From NCBI GenBank assembly GCA_016801845.1, contig CM028923.1:10857001-10921000 (forward strand): a stretch of DNA of 64,000 nucleotides, written 5' to 3'. The notes below the pieces were generated by a model. It was not told where the DNA came from, ran no database searches, and worked only from the letters and a program-made list of their open reading frames with translations. Position numbers and translations under genes: made by a program. The DNA is from Polydactylus sextarius (Eukaryota; Chordata; Actinopteri; Polynemidae). The stretch's first letter is position 1, and every line of letters begins with the position of its first letter. This document shows positions 1 to 64,000 of the stretch, piece after piece.

Positions 1-53851
<53,851 letters not shown>

Positions 53852-56800
53852 ATGGGAAACACAGCACAGGACAGGGCTGCTGAGTTGTATTTGTTGCTTC
53901 AAGAAAACAAAAACAAAACACAAAAACAAAATAAAAACAGAAAACCAAGAACACACTCAGCCTAGTGAACTAATCCACCCCTCCCTCAGTCTGAGGTTCA
54001 GTCAGAGTTACTGCCAAAGTTGTTTATCCAAAGACCAGAACCACTCCCAAATATAACACTGAATAAAGCTGAATAAAGTTCTTCCAGCGCTGTGCGTGTC
54101 AGTGCATCACATCCCTGTGGTCCTGATGAGAGAGTTGGAGAGGACTGGGGAGGAAAGGTGAGATAGGAGGAGTGTAGTGGACCAGCTCGTCACTACCAGC
54201 GTCGGCATGACGCAAAGAAATGTTGTTTTGGAAGCGTGATGCTGGAGAGAGGAGAGTACATCACTTATAGAGAGGATTTAACCTGATCCAATTCAATTAA
54301 AACGTGGTCATCGCATATTTAAAAAAAAAAAAAAAAAAAAAATCACCATAGATATCAACGATGGCAGTAAAATACTGTGTATGTTAATGTATATTGCACT
54401 TCGGTTGTGTGATGTGACTATTCGCATTAAGTTTCATAAACATAGATGATTTAAAATGATATCTATAAAATAAAAGATGCAGAGATACAGACAAAGGAGA
54501 CACACATTCTTAATGATGAAACCTACTTCACATCATGTTTCAACATAAATACTGCACAACCATCAGTTGCCTCTGGCAAAATAGGGAAAAAAGGCTGCCC
54601 CCTGCAGGACAAACTTCCGTATTACACGTATTATTTCTGAATATTTCTGAAAGTTGATTATATCCTTATCAGACCAAATGCATTTTTAATTTCTTGTTGC
54701 TAATTAGGCTTACTGGGACCTGATAACAATAAAAACTAAGCATAATCTAGATGGCATCTAGATGGCACTGAAAGAGTCCATGAAAGAGTCTATGTATGTT
54801 AAGCATAATAAAGAATGACTGTATAGACAATGCAAAATGTGATGTCCACGTATGTGGATGCCAGGATATCTCAAAAGATCTGGTAGATGTCTAATATTTG
54901 AGTGCTTTTTAGTAGGAAACTCTTTTGAATGAAGGATCCAAGTTGAATTGAAGTGAAAGACATAATCCAGTTTAGTTTAGTTTAGATTTTTCAAGATCAG
55001 TCTTAGGCTGAAAAAACAAACAAACAAACAAAAAAACACAACTGAGCTAAAAAACAATTCTTACCATCTGAGACAATCAGATCAGTTATAGTACAATATG
55101 CATTGTCGTGACCCCATGGAAACCTCCATCTCATGCTCAGATCTCTCCTCAGACTCAACAATCATCACTTAATTCTGTCTCCATTTTGATGAGACTTGAA
55201 ACACAAAAACTAATCTTTATGAATGCACAGTATGGCTGCAGCCTGGAGAAATGACATGGTTTTAAATGCACTTGTGTTCATTCATGTATGGAGTCGATCA
55301 ATATGTGGACAGTGGTGTCACAAAATGGAGATTGAGTTCTGCCTGATAATGGCCTGTAAATGAGGCCATTAGAGAAAAAGGGCAGCAGTGGGACAAGGTT
55401 CCTATACACAGTGGTGTACATGGTGAAAACCTATAATGGAAATGAATCTTGTGACGCCAACCAATGTGGTTCTGCTAGTTGCATGGCCTGCTAAGAATTG
55501 ATAAAAAAAAATGCAGGGCACATTTCAATAAGAGGATACGACAAATGAAGTACAACTACTAAGAAACAGCGGCTTCAGATCAAATTACTCTCCTCCTGAC
55601 ACATGAAGAGGTCGGTTACTGACCTCATTTAAAGATGAGCATGCTGGCCCCAGCTGCTTTCTTTGATCGTATTATGTTTGAACATTATGTTTGAACATTC
55701 TTCCACCTATGCTCCTACAAACCTTTAGAACACTTTAAACACTTGAATAGTAGAAGTAGTCAGTCAAAAGTGTTTATGTGGGTCATTTTATATTTCAGGT
55801 TGCTGTGTGTGTTGTTTTTAATGTGCAACTGTTCTAAGGGAAACAAACTTTAACTTCTGCTACGTGGCATGACTCCAAAAGCAAATTGTTATTTTCCTGT
55901 ATCGATTTGTGGCTTCCGCTGTGCTGCTACTTGAATTAGCATCTGAATTATTTGCAGCCAAACATAACCGATAAAGAGTTTTCAGACACAAAAAAAATCA
56001 AGCTGCACATTGAAATGTCCTTAGTAGAGCTGACAAATCCTCATGGGTTGCCTCAAGTCTCAGGCGATAGCAACTGAATTTACAGTTTATTTAATTAGAA
56101 CAGAAAAGTTTCCTCCTTTATTCAAGATTATAATCAGTTTTCACCTGTAATGTACCTATAATCTAGCCTATAAGCTACCTAGATAGATAGTGGTGAACAA
56201 AGTTTACCTGCCAATAGCCAAAAACCCTACAAAATTTTTGCTTTTTCCCCCCAATTTTTCAGAAGACTTGGACTTGCATCTGCTGGTGACCAGAAACATG
56301 ACAGAAACTGGTGGTCCAGGTCTGCTAAATGTAAGAAGATAATGTTAATGTTTTAAGTTGATAATATTTCAGCACTAATACTGTCAGGTGTATGTTTTTT
56401 GACACCATTGTGGTCAAAACACTATCAATGTAAAGCAAAAACATTAAGGAAAAAAAAAAAGTTTTAAGACTGCTAAATATTAAAGGGGTAGCTAGCATGA
56501 ACCCACTGGGAACTATCACTTGACTCAGTTTTACAAAATTTTTAGCCTCTTTTAGTGTGTTGTTTCTCTTGTAGAACCAAATCTTACTACACACATTAAC
56601 ACCATCTCCAACCAGAGGACATATAGCAAACTTCTTATAAATCCACTGTGGCAGGTGCATATTGTACGTACATTTACCTACAATGTTAAGAAACATAAAA
56701 ACAAATGACAGGTTTTGATGCACATGTGCATTTATGATAATAGTATTTAACCACTTAGAAACACCACTTAAATGTCAACAGTCAAGTTCATGCAGGTATT

Positions 56801-57083
56801 TTTAGTTGTAGCTTAGTTATATTTATGGTTCTAATTATGTGCAGTCAATGTCCTATGGTACCAAGATCTACAAAGACTTAATTTCAATGTGTTGGTTGCC
56901 ACGTGGTGATCTCTCAGAGTGAGAGAGCTCAGGTTTTAAGAAGGCAGCTACTTAATCCTTTTACCACCTCACTGATTTAGTATAACAAGCATTAGACTTG
57001 GTTTGCAGTTTTAAATACAATATCTGAATGAAAAGCAACCAATAGCTACAGGAAGCATTTTTACAGGTGCTGAGGTGCTTTCC

Positions 57084-57218
57084 TTTAGCTCTCAAACTGA
57101 AAAATAACTAACTACATCCTGGTTCATGCACGCCAACCATTCATCCGATCTCCTTTGTAATCAGTGTTTTGTTCATACTTAAACTGCAAGGCAGTGTCTG
57201 GTTCACCAGCGTTTGCTA
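57084..57218 (+). repeat. Direct repeat, left copy
   Basis: Shares TTTAGCTCTCAAACTGAAAA, CATCCTGGTTCATG, CGCCAACC and TTACTTAAA-type words in the same order with 58514-58650 (about 1.43 kb to the right). Diverged, so an old duplication or two copies of one element. Confidence 0.75.
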
Positions 57219-57535
57219 AAAGGAAGCATTCCTCTTTCATCGTACCACATAATTTTATATTTCACCGATTGGATGCATGGATGGATTATTTTCCAAAAAT
57301 GATGTCAACTGAAAGCTTATATGGCACAATGTCCAACATGTGTAACAGTGTTGCAGCTGTGTCTGTTACCTTACTAGGTTCCTATCATCATCACCACCAT
57401 CAACTTTATTGCAATATTCCAGGTCCAATTCAAAGACTACATACACGATACAGACACAACATAAAACAAACACAGTAAAAATAAAATAGAATAATAACAT
57501 TCCAAAAAATAACACTCATACCAATGATTCCACAT

Positions 57536-57689
57536 TAGAGCTCTGCGCGGGACGGTTTTCTTCATCCTACTCCCGCCGAAATGTGACCATCACCACCCGC
57601 ATCCGCAACTGTGCGTCACGCCGAAAGCGACTAAAGCGACCACAGCGCCGGAAGTCATTGTTTCTCTATGGAGAGACGGCGAAATCGGC

Positions 57690-57720
<31 letters not shown>

Positions 57721-58066
57721 GAAGTCGCCGGCAGCGAAGCGTCTTCAGCGACTTCCCGCCCGCACCCGCGAAACGGATTTATGTCCGCACAATAATAAAG
57801 ATACATTGTTTTTGTCCCGCAGGAGAAAACACAGACGATATGCTTGAACTGTACAGACTTGCCTTGTTTTGTTTTTGTGTTGTAAAGACCTCGTTTGAGG
57901 TTCTTTTCCACAACATTCATCGACTCTGTCTCCGTCCAATCGCTAAACTACATCCCGATGCCACAGTGCCGTGTTCCCGCCCACAGCAAAGTTCAAACTG
58001 CGCGCTACCGCGAGATTTGCGTTGGGTCCCGCGGGAGCGGCGGCCCAATCACAATGCAGCCCTCTA
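57536..58066. mobile_element. Candidate non-autonomous hAT-like DNA transposon
   Basis: A CpG-rich island of about 531 bp in AT-rich DNA. Its ends are imperfect inverted repeats (TAGAGCTCTGC versus TAGAGGGCTGC when the right end is reversed, 9 of 11). Flanking 8-mers TTCCACAT and CTCCTCAC agree at 5 of 8, as an old target duplication might. Inside are CGGGAC/GTCCCG and CCCGCC words and a 27-A run. No transposase frame is present. Ends were set by eye. Confidence 0.35.
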
Positions 58067-58513
58067 CTCCTCACAGCTGACTGGTACCATGCAGTAGTAT
58101 AACTGTGATTTATCAACAGACTAACAATGTTGTTCTGGGAATAATTTAAGGAGAAAATTAACTTAAGGTTAGTAGTACATCAGGAGTGCCTTAAAGGTTC
58201 TGACACTTGCATTACAAAATAGTGCACTCACACTATTGGACAGCATTGGTTACCTGAGTCAAAACAGCCATCATAGGCAACCTGTAACATCTGTACGCTC
58301 CCATTTAGCCATAAGGTTTGTGTATACAGTGGAGTACAATAAGCTTTAAAAAACTTATTTTTACTTAATATGAACACATTGAATTTCCTTGCATTCCTTG
58401 TATTGGGCATTGGGCAAACTTGGACATATAACATGTGACAGTACATGACTGTGATACTGTCACCCTACTATTTTGTTCTTTTAAAGACACCCAACATTTG
58501 TACCGACAGATCA

Positions 58514-58650
58514 TTTAGCTCTCAAACTGAAAAATAAACACATCCTGGTTCATGTACACCAACCGTTCACCCAACCTTTTTCGTGATGGGTGTGTTGGCC
58601 TTACTTAAATTGTAACGCATTGTATGTTTGCAAATAGTAAGTTATTCAGT
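58514..58650 (+). repeat. Direct repeat, right copy
   Basis: Right partner of 57084-57218: identical for TTTAGCTCTCAAACTGAAAA and CACATCCTGGTTCATG-type words, then increasingly diverged. The pair flanks the hAT-like candidate. Confidence 0.75.
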
Positions 58651-59215
58651 AGCTATGGAGGACCACACAAGTGCTCTTGAAATAGTAATAGAGCTATTCA
58701 TTAATTTCATTTCACTGTGTTTTCAAATGTACAATACAAACAGACAATGATAGCTTAATTTTTAATCTATAAATACAGACTTACACAAGACAATAGATTA
58801 GATAATGAATTAATAACAATTATTAATGAATCGGTTAAAAATTACATTTTAAGGAAGAAAATGAGAAAAATAACTTGAAGAATAAACTGACCAGTGATTT
58901 GCATTGTTTAACCTTGTTTTACTGGTGCAAGGCTGAATGACAAAGTTACAGGAGTTATTTTTAGAGTGCAATTTGCTATTCATTTATGCTTAATGCTTTA
59001 TTACCTTTTTCTATGACACTTGCAGTCCTCTTACAAACTTTTTACCTTCCACAGGTAATTTGCATTTTTCACAGTCTTTTACCAATTCAAGGCTGGATGA
59101 CTTCGACTAAGGTTAATACATCATAAAACATCAAATAATAGATCGATAGATAGAAAATTCAGTTTTATATTTATGTTAATTAAACTTTCTAAGAATTACA
59201 AAAAAGCTATTTAAC

Positions 59216-59218
<3 letters not shown>

Positions 59219-59256
<38 letters not shown>
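59219..59256. repeat. (AT)n microsatellite
   Basis: 38 bp of AT dinucleotides. Confidence 0.95.
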
Positions 59257-59260
<4 letters not shown>

Positions 59261-59851
59261 TTTATTCATTAGTTTCTTTTATATATTATTTATTATATCT
59301 ATGTGATTCTAAAACGTTTATTTTATTTTATTTTTTATTTGATACAGGCTCATCATGTTGATAAGATTGATCTCAGAAATTCATGAATCAAATATGATAC
59401 AGTTGACTATTAACGGTTAAGGAAGTTATAAATACAAACATTAACCAGATCTTCTGCAAGTTGTGCACCAGGAACAACAGGTGCAATGTAAGAGAACAGA
59501 CACAAGTTTCAGGTTCTCGTTTAGGAATTGTGTTGACGGTGAGTCTTTTAAACTGCATTTTTGCATCTGTTCCCATTAGGCTTTCTTTGTTTATCATTCT
59601 AAAAGAAGGTCTACTTTTGTCTATTACCCAAGTGAAATTTCTCACAGGGATACATATCACAGTGACTATTGTTACCATGAACACAATAAGCAGTGTAACA
59701 CGATAAGCAGGACCTGCTTGATAAATTAAAAAAAAACCTTGTTTCCTGATATTCAGATTAATTTCTAATCCACTTCCCTGTATTTGACTATTTTCCTAAT
59801 GTGTTTGTGTGTGTGACTCCACATCTTTTTGAATGGGATGGTGTTTCAGGC

Positions 59852-59852
<1 letters not shown>

Positions 59853-59910
<58 letters not shown>
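59853..59910. repeat. (GT)n microsatellite just upstream of the VWD gene
   Basis: 58 bp of GT dinucleotides ending 8 bp before a TATA-like box. Confidence 0.97.
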
Positions 59911-59913
<3 letters not shown>

Positions 59914-59917
59914 CTGC

Positions 59918-59924
59918 ATAAATA
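59918..59924 (+). promoter_or_regulatory. Putative TATA box of the VWD gene
   Basis: ATAAATA in GCATAAATAGG, 61 bp upstream of the ATG at 59985. Initiation about 30 bp downstream would give a 5' UTR of roughly 35 bases. Inference from spacing only. Confidence 0.4.
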
Positions 59925-59984
59925 GGCTTTGCTGTAGACTATTTGAGGCTGTTTTGGTCCTGGTTTCACCTACTCTCCTCCATC

Positions 59985-60051
59985 ATGAGAGCATCTGGCA
60001 GCTTGACCTCACAGAGATGGATGCTGGCTCTCTGCTTTTCTCTGGCCTCAG
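59985..60051 (+). CDS. VWD gene exon 1 (signal peptide)
   Basis: ATG opens MRASGSLTSQRWMLALCFSLAS (residues 1-22) and the exon ends CCTCAG|GTATCA in phase 1. A polar start, Arg, then a hydrophobic run fits a signal peptide completed by exon 2. Confidence 0.65.
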
Positions 60052-61439
60052 GTATCATTTATCTTTCACTTAGTAACTGACTATGAATTAATTTTCTTAC
60101 ACAGAAAGGATTTGCAAAATCAAATTGTTTTAACAATTTGTTCAAATTACATAATAATTATGAGATTTTAGCAGCATGAACAGCTGAATTTGACGTTGTC
60201 ATAATCTACAAAACTAATTTAAGTTTTCTTATAGCTGTTTTCTTTTGCTGCTTCATCTTGTGATTCAATCATCACATTATATGTATCTCTGTTTCAATTA
60301 AAGCACTGTACTGTAGAAAGTAAAAGTAGCAGTAGCTTTCCAAAAATATTTTTACTATTTTTTTTTGTAACTCCACTGCATTTATTGAAGAACTTTACTG
60401 ACTATTTACTCAACAAAAGTATATTTGAAGGATATTTTACACACAAAACATAAAATAATAATAATTTTAAAAAATAAATCAGTTCCAACACAGAATGCAG
60501 AGTTTACACTTTTATGTATGTTTTTTTTTTTTTTTTACACTTAAAGTAGAAAAAGCTTATTTACTTCAATGCTCTATGTTGCGTATTCCTTCTTGTGCTT
60601 TTCCACGACGTTCATTATATGCATATCCAGTGGTGGAATGTTATGAAATACAAATACTTTGTTACTGCACTTAAGTCAGTTTTTCACATATACAGTATAT
60701 ACTCAACTCAAGTAGAGAGGATAATGCATACTTTTGACTTTTTACTCCTTTACAGTTTGCAGCTATATCTATATGTCTACTCTATTTCTACAATGCTTTC
60801 TGACATCACTGTATTTTTCTCCTCATACTGAAATCAACAGAGGATACTGTTTTGCATTGAATAGTTTTGCAGTTAACTGTTAAAAAATGTTTTAAAGATA
60901 TATTATCTACTTTGTTGGTCAATGATATTAACTGTGCAGATCATATCTGATTGATAACTTGTCATATGCAGAAATGTAAGTCAGAATGTGAACTCTGTCA
61001 CAGAGGGTCAACACAAGAAATATAAGAATTTTTCCAATAAACAAAAAATGTTGCTTGTAAGATTTACTAGTAGTGACATCTGCGCTCTTTGTAAAAGTGG
61101 CACAGCACATTTTTTTTTTTTTTTTTAAATATAGACATTAAGAGACAATATAAAAAGCTAGTATTTATAGTATACTGTATACTGGTTATTTGTACTTTAT
61201 TTAAGTACTGAGTTTAATTTTTTTCTCCACCACTGCATATGTGATCAAATTGTGTATCTATGATAATAATCAAATTCCTACTATATTCAAAGTACTTGTG
61301 TCATTATTTAAAACTTTACTTACTGTCAATTGTATTTCTCTGTAGTTATGTGGATAGGTGTATCAGCTTCACCAACAGAAACTCAGAAATGTAAGTATAA
61401 GTCAACCAATGTTGTATTAATTTTCATATGAGCCAAAAA

Positions 61440-61504
<65 letters not shown>

Positions 61505-63408
61505 CTGAAGTAATAATTGAAGTGTTTTATTTCCACATTACTTGATTCAGTCAGCTGTCTTCCACTCCCAGCAGGAATCATTAAACTGAGCTTTTGTTGT
61601 GATTAGACACCTGTAAGACATTTGGCAGCGGGGTCGTTCAGCCATTCAATGGTTCTGCTTTTTACGTGCCATCCAACTGCCCGTTCACTCTCACCCGCTT
61701 CATCCACAACCGGGTTGAAAGTAACATCATAATACGGCGAGGTGACAACGGGCTGGTGGCCCAAGTTGAGATCATCATCAACAAAATCAGGACGGTTGTG
61801 CAGAATGGAAGCATTATGGTGGAGATGAAAAGGTTTGACTCAAAATCATGTATGCCACACTTAGTCTGTATTTGTATTAGTTTTTTTTTTCTTTTTAATT
61901 ATAATATTTTTGAAAATCATTAAATCATTCACTTACATGTCCATGTTAAATTATGGTCGATGAAAAACCAGAACTGCAATCATTTTTAATATGCCAATTA
62001 TCTCATACAATTCTTTAAGTTTACTAGTTTTGCTTTTTTATGCAGAGTGTGTTCTTTATTGTTATCCTTATTCTGTTTTTTATGTTGTGTATTGTAGCAC
62101 TGTCATTTGGTCTTTAGCAAATGTATAGTTGTAATGTGTGTCTGTAGATAGGCTGTTTATGTCACCTGTCTATGGACAACAGTTGTAAATTAGCAGTTAT
62201 GCTAAATCCGGCAATTTTACGTTATGTATTTACACTAATGTAAATGAAAATGCAATGTCCCTATTAAATAAACCAAACAAACAAACAAACATGGAAGTTG
62301 CATTCGGCCACACAATTTGCTTAACTCTTAATGGCATTAGGGTTAGTTTATTATTAGCTTTGACTCCAAGACACTGTGCTGTATCAACTGAGAATATTAC
62401 CTCAATCTGCAAGGTGACTTTATGCTTATTGTTTTGGCAGAGGTATGTTATGTAATATTTCACCACTGTTATCATTCATAATCTTTTCATTAAATTACTT
62501 TGAACTGCGCAATCTCTTCACTGACGACACTGTGTGTTTTTGTGTTGACAGTGTTTCCATTCCATACGACCATACCTACCAGCACATTTACCAGTACGGC
62601 GTCTACACTAGGCTGAGGAGCCTGCTGCTTCCTCTGTGCGTCACTTGGCACAATGTACCTGGAGGAATAGACACTCTGTGGGTGAGTGGTGTACACTTAG
62701 ATAGAGCAGGACTACAAACACAAAAATGTGCAACCTTAGACGTTTATTGGAATGTTTATAACTAGTTTAGAATAACAACGCTCTAATCTCACCCATTGAA
62801 ACTTTTCTAATGACCTGTTCTTAAGGTGGAGCTGGAGCAGGAGCTGAGTGTTAACATGACTGGACTGTGTGGAAAACACATTGCTGCAGGTAAGCAGCTA
62901 GGGCAGTAGTAGTATTAAAGCACTAACACTATAGGGGCAGCAGCAGCAGCACTAAAACATAAAACTAAAAACATTTTCACACATTCATAGAGTGATTCCA
63001 TGTATAGCACCTCTGTACACACTCAAACACTGATAGAACAGGGCACAATTTGAGGTTAAGTATCTTGTTCAGGGACACTGGGAATCGAACCAATGATGTG
63101 ACAATGAAATATTGGACAAACCTGCACTAACCCCAGAGTGACCGTTGCTATTAATCATCTGTGGAAACAGAAGTTGTGAAAAGTTGTATTACATGTGATA
63201 AGTGAGTGGTCTATGTAATTATAAGCTGTATTTAATGTAGGCTTTGTTGTAACATATTTGTTTTATTCAAACATTTTATAACATAGATGATAATATAAAT
63301 ATACAACATCTTTAATGTAAATTAGGTGACAAGCAGGAGCTGATCCAAGGCAGCGCACTCACTGATGGCACATGTCAAATCCGAGATCCTGACACTGGCA
63401 CAAGTACA
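59985..63408 (+). CDS. Secreted VWD-domain protein (mucin-like N-terminus), 5' part
   Basis: Six exons join in phase (59985-60051, 61346-61390, 61607-61832, 62552-62681, 62826-62889, 63326-63408) into 205 residues with no stop; the gene must continue beyond 64000. Residues 1-31 look like a signal peptide (RWMLALCFSLAS, then VMWIGVSA). From residue 38 the order C-TFG-G, PFNGSAFYV, NCPFTLTRF, later LPLCVTWHNVPGGIDTLWVE and GLCG (169-172) is that of a von Willebrand factor type D domain, as in mucins and otogelin. The usual acidic GD..TFDG start is changed to TFGSGVVQPFNG, so calcium binding may be lost. Human SLC2A13 lies near MUC19, so a MUC19-like gene is one candidate; unproven. Confidence 0.75.
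61346..61390 (+). CDS. VWD gene exon 2
   Basis: 45 nt between CTCTGTAG and GTAAGT; reads VMWIGVSASPTETQK. A likely signal-peptidase site follows VSA. Found by splice sites and phase; too short to show as an open frame. Confidence 0.6.
61444..61502. repeat. (AT)n microsatellite in VWD gene intron 2
   Basis: 59 bp of AT dinucleotides. Confidence 0.96.
61607..61832 (+). CDS. VWD gene exon 3 (start of VWD domain)
   Basis: Residues 39-112. Opens TCKTFGSGVVQPFNGSAFYV, SNCPFTLTRF, then alternating hydrophobic strands (NIIIRRGDNG, VAQVEIIINK, GSIMVEMK) typical of the VWD beta-sandwich. Glycosylation sites at NGS. Acceptor is TGTGATTAG, donor is AAAG|GTTTGA (weak). Confidence 0.75.
62552..62681 (+). 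CDS. VWD gene exon 4
   Basis: Residues 114-156: VSIPYDHTYQHIYQYGVYTR through VTWHNVPGGIDTLW. Acceptor is GTGTTGACAG, donor is CTGTGG|GTGAGT. Confidence 0.75.
62826..62889 (+). CDS. VWD gene exon 5
   Basis: Residues 157-177: VELEQELSVNMTGLCGKHIA. GLCG is the conserved end motif of VWD domains; NMT is a glycosylation site. Acceptor is TTCTTAAG, donor is GCTGCAG|GTAAGC. Confidence 0.7.
63020..63110 (+). repeat. Remnant of a fish dispersed repeat in VWD gene intron 5
   Basis: GGGCACAATTTGAGGTTAAG, TATCTTGTTCAGGGACACT and GGGAATCGAACCAATGA match, from memory, a very common fish repeat fragment (..GTCTTGCCCAAGGACACT..GGGATCGAACC..). Confidence 0.5.
63326..63408 (+). CDS. VWD gene exon 6
   Basis: Residues 179-205: DKQELIQGSALTDGTCQIRD then PDTGTST. 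Acceptor is GTAAATTAG, donor is AGTACA|GTAAGT in phase 0. No further exon in phase 0 is visible before 64000. Confidence 0.65.
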
Positions 63409-63468
63409 GTAAGTGGACTGTCGCTATCACTGTTTCACTGGTGTGATGACGTCATGCTTTTCACTGTA

Positions 63469-63528
<60 letters not shown>

Positions 63529-64000
63529 CCTCTAGTTGAAGAACCTATGTACCTTGGATCACCTCCTTGCTTGTCCATGTCCTGCGGGGGTCTAAGCACC
63601 AGAGTGTAACTAGGACTTATCTCAGGTTGTCTAAGGTGTTAGGGTTAGGGTTTTATATTAATTTAATGTTTTAAAATGTAAATACAGCTGCAGGATTGAG
63701 GAAGAACTGTGGCACTTAGTGCCCGGCAGGATGTGGATAACCAAGAAGCCAATCCGTGGTATGGAAGTTCTTCAATTAAAAGATCCTTTCCCTCTAGACA
63801 CTAGTGGTGGTGAGAGGGAACATGATGATGTGAGTGTTGCCATGAGGTTGGTCTCTGATCAGTGACTTGACTGATCAGTGAGGGACACTGGCATTTATGG
63901 TTGGAGTGAAGGGGTGGAGGTGGGTTTTGAGGATAACACGGTGCTGAAATGACACCTGAATGAGTTCAGAGAGATGACATTTTTTTTATAATGGGGGGCA
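63409..64000. other. VWD gene intron 6 (right edge)
   Basis: Contains a full CRE palindrome TGACGTCA (63447-63454), an A/CA/AT simple-repeat block (63468-63528), and about 450 bp of complex sequence, possibly a repeat, that I cannot identify. No in-phase exon seen. Confidence 0.6.
63468..63528. repeat. A17, (CA)n, (TA)n compound repeat
   Basis: Seen directly; a common tail-like structure but no element body is recognised before it. Confidence 0.95.

Larger units (their letters stand above)
53852..59984. other. Intergenic region between slc2a13 and the VWD gene
   Basis: 6.1 kb between two divergent genes. The first few hundred bases after 53851 should hold the slc2a13 5' UTR and promoter, but no TATA box is obvious. 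Also present are A runs (54319-54342, 57690-57716), a CTCF-like word CTGCCCCCTGCAGG at 54593-54606, a candidate hAT-like element, a diverged direct repeat pair, and TA/GT tracts near 59.2-59.9 kb. No LRRK2-like or other exon is visible. Confidence 0.65.

Noticed and set aside
57164..57478. A 104-codon plus-strand frame in the intergenic region
   Set aside because: It crosses a direct repeat and a dispersed-repeat remnant and ends in low-complexity sequence; no splice or homology support.
53852..59984. LRRK2 exons between slc2a13 and the VWD gene, as human order would predict
   Set aside because: No kinase, ROC or leucine-rich-repeat coding blocks are visible in this 6.1 kb.
63637..63652. Telomere-like GTTAGGGTTAGGG
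   Set aside because: Only two TTAGGG units; expected by chance or from a repeat.

Overview
The window looks like nuclear DNA of a ray-finned fish, probably a percomorph teleost. The signs are one vertebrate gene split into short exons by GT-AG introns, very frequent CA/GT and AT microsatellites, decayed fish-type LINE fragments, and a dispersed fish repeat present in several copies. There are no prokaryotic features, rRNA, CRISPR array or viral genome that I can support.

Most of the window (1-53851, minus strand) is one gene, slc2a13, encoding the proton/myo-inositol cotransporter HMIT. Exons 1-9 are complete and exon 10 is cut by the left edge after 21 bases. All nine splice junctions have GT/AG dinucleotides and every reading phase joins, giving 593 residues of an expected roughly 650. 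Exon 1 is GC-rich. Introns 3 (24.4 kb) and 4 (13.7 kb) make up most of the locus. Intron 1 carries a near-consensus RE1/NRSF (REST) site, and several introns carry RFX X-box-like palindromes. Both fit a brain-biased gene but remain inferences.

Inside intron 3, on the same strand, lies a separate decayed gene (30.8-32.9 kb). It is a tandemly repeated coiled-coil protein gene with its own start codon, splice sites, Lys-rich terminal exon and poly(A) signal. Frameshifts, stops and a lost splice acceptor break it. Its exon-plus-intron units were duplicated in tandem, so it is not a processed pseudogene.

To the right, about 6.1 kb of intergenic DNA (53852-59984) holds a candidate 0.53-kb hAT-like element and a diverged direct repeat. 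From 59985 a divergent plus-strand gene begins: a secreted protein with a signal peptide and a von Willebrand factor type D (VWD) domain. Six exons joined in phase give 205 residues before the window ends. In human, SLC2A13 is followed by LRRK2 and MUC19 (which has VWD domains); no LRRK2 exon is visible here, so a MUC19-like identity is only a suggestion.

The rest is intronic or intergenic DNA: microsatellites, four copies of one fish repeat, two LINE fragments, three perfect palindromes, one strong short hairpin, and an unexplained exon-like open frame at 12910-13240.
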